DNA of 64,000 nt, from the NCBI RefSeq assembly GCF_030811555.1, contig NZ_JAUSQZ010000001.1, positions 4,213,241 to 4,277,240 on the forward strand. The letters run 5' to 3'. Below are positions 63,812-64,000 of the stretch, piece after piece. Both the position numbers and the translations under genes were made by a program. Each line of letters begins with the position of its first letter. Within the stretch, counting starts at the first letter, position 1. The stretch comes from Kineosporia succinea. GTDB taxonomy: Bacteria; Actinomycetota; Actinomycetes; Actinomycetales; Kineosporiaceae. The notes beneath the pieces are model-generated. The model was not told where the DNA came from. It did no database searches and saw nothing but the letters and a program-made list of their open reading frames with translations.

Positions 63812-64000
63812 GTGAAAGCAACGCCGCTGACTGCCAAGACGCTGCCCGACCTCGACGCGCGGGTGGCGCGGCCGGGGTACGATCGATCCCAAGTCTCCGT
63901 GGGCATCGTGCATTTCGGTGTCGGGGGTTCCACCGCGCGCACCAGGCGATGTACCTCGACACCCTGATGAACGAGGGCAAGGCGCTCGACTGGGGTGTGT
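63812..64000 (+). pseudogene. start of a mannitol dehydrogenase-like gene, frameshifted in a G5 run and cut by the right edge
   Basis: GTG 63812 begins KATPLTAKTLPDLDARVARP and runs to VGIVHFGVGG, the start of the mannitol 2-dehydrogenase (polyol, NAD-dependent) family. The frame then turns to nonsense and stops at 63967. If the G run at 63923-63927 had one more G, it would read on as FHRAHQAMYLDTLMNEGKAL, exactly as the family does. I take this to be a one-base error or mutation. The rest lies outside the window. Confidence 0.75.

Overview
The window is very GC-rich, gene-dense DNA with frequent GTG starts and stop/start overlaps (ATGA, GTGA). WXG100-type proteins, XRE/DUF397 pairs, an Excalibur protein and an IdeR/DmdR-type iron box point to a high-GC Actinomycetota chromosome. 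I cannot name the genus from sequence alone. I saw no rRNA, tRNA, CRISPR array, transposase or integrase.

Layout. 0-7 kb: an adenylation-domain enzyme cut by the left edge, two secreted proteins (one with RTX-type calcium-binding repeats), a Nudix protein and an orphan sensor kinase with a degenerate ATPase domain. 7-10 kb: an MMPL exporter divergent from its probable TetR regulator. 10-18.4 kb: a tightly coupled minus-strand operon HerA-like ATPase, SbcD, SbcC, NurA-like nuclease, then a frameshifted AlkZ-like winged-helix gene. This is the gene set of archaeal HerA-NurA-Mre11-Rad50 end-resection operons. 18.4-25.3 kb: a DinB/DUF664 protein, a second MMPL transporter and a complete Fe-siderophore ABC importer (binding protein, two permeases, ATPase) behind an iron box.

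25-29 kb holds small secreted and unknown proteins. 29-35 kb is visibly richer in A+T and looks acquired: an XRE regulator/DUF397 pair converges on a two-gene defence-like unit, an SRA-HNH modification-dependent endonuclease followed by a PLD-DEAD helicase-DUF3427 protein. 35-38 kb carries lipoproteins, a WXG100-sized gene broken by a G6 tract, and a DUF1023 alpha/beta hydrolase. 38-41 kb: an ArsR-type regulator, an MFS exporter and a DUF998 membrane protein. 41-44 kb: an operon of a WXG100-like protein, a T7SS-signal protein and two small, apparently related proteins. No T7SS core genes are in the window.

44-48.5 kb: a methyltransferase, a Nudix-like protein fused to membrane segments, a nucleotidyltransferase and a patatin. 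48.6-58 kb: an aerobic CO dehydrogenase cluster. A LysR regulator converges on coxM-S-L, an XdhC/CoxF-YHS fusion, coxD, coxG and coxE; a second XdhC gene is divergent from coxM. CoxL carries the form I loop AYACSFR, so CO oxidation is likely. 58-64 kb: a ROK sugar kinase, a GNAT acetyltransferase, a small helical protein, a phosphoribosyltransferase, a coupled AAA+ ATPase/membrane repeat protein pair, and the frameshifted start of a mannitol dehydrogenase at the right edge.

Three genes show single-base frameshifts (about 10.09, 35.73 and 63.92 kb), two of them in G runs. They may be indel errors in the assembly rather than true pseudogenes, and raw reads should settle this.
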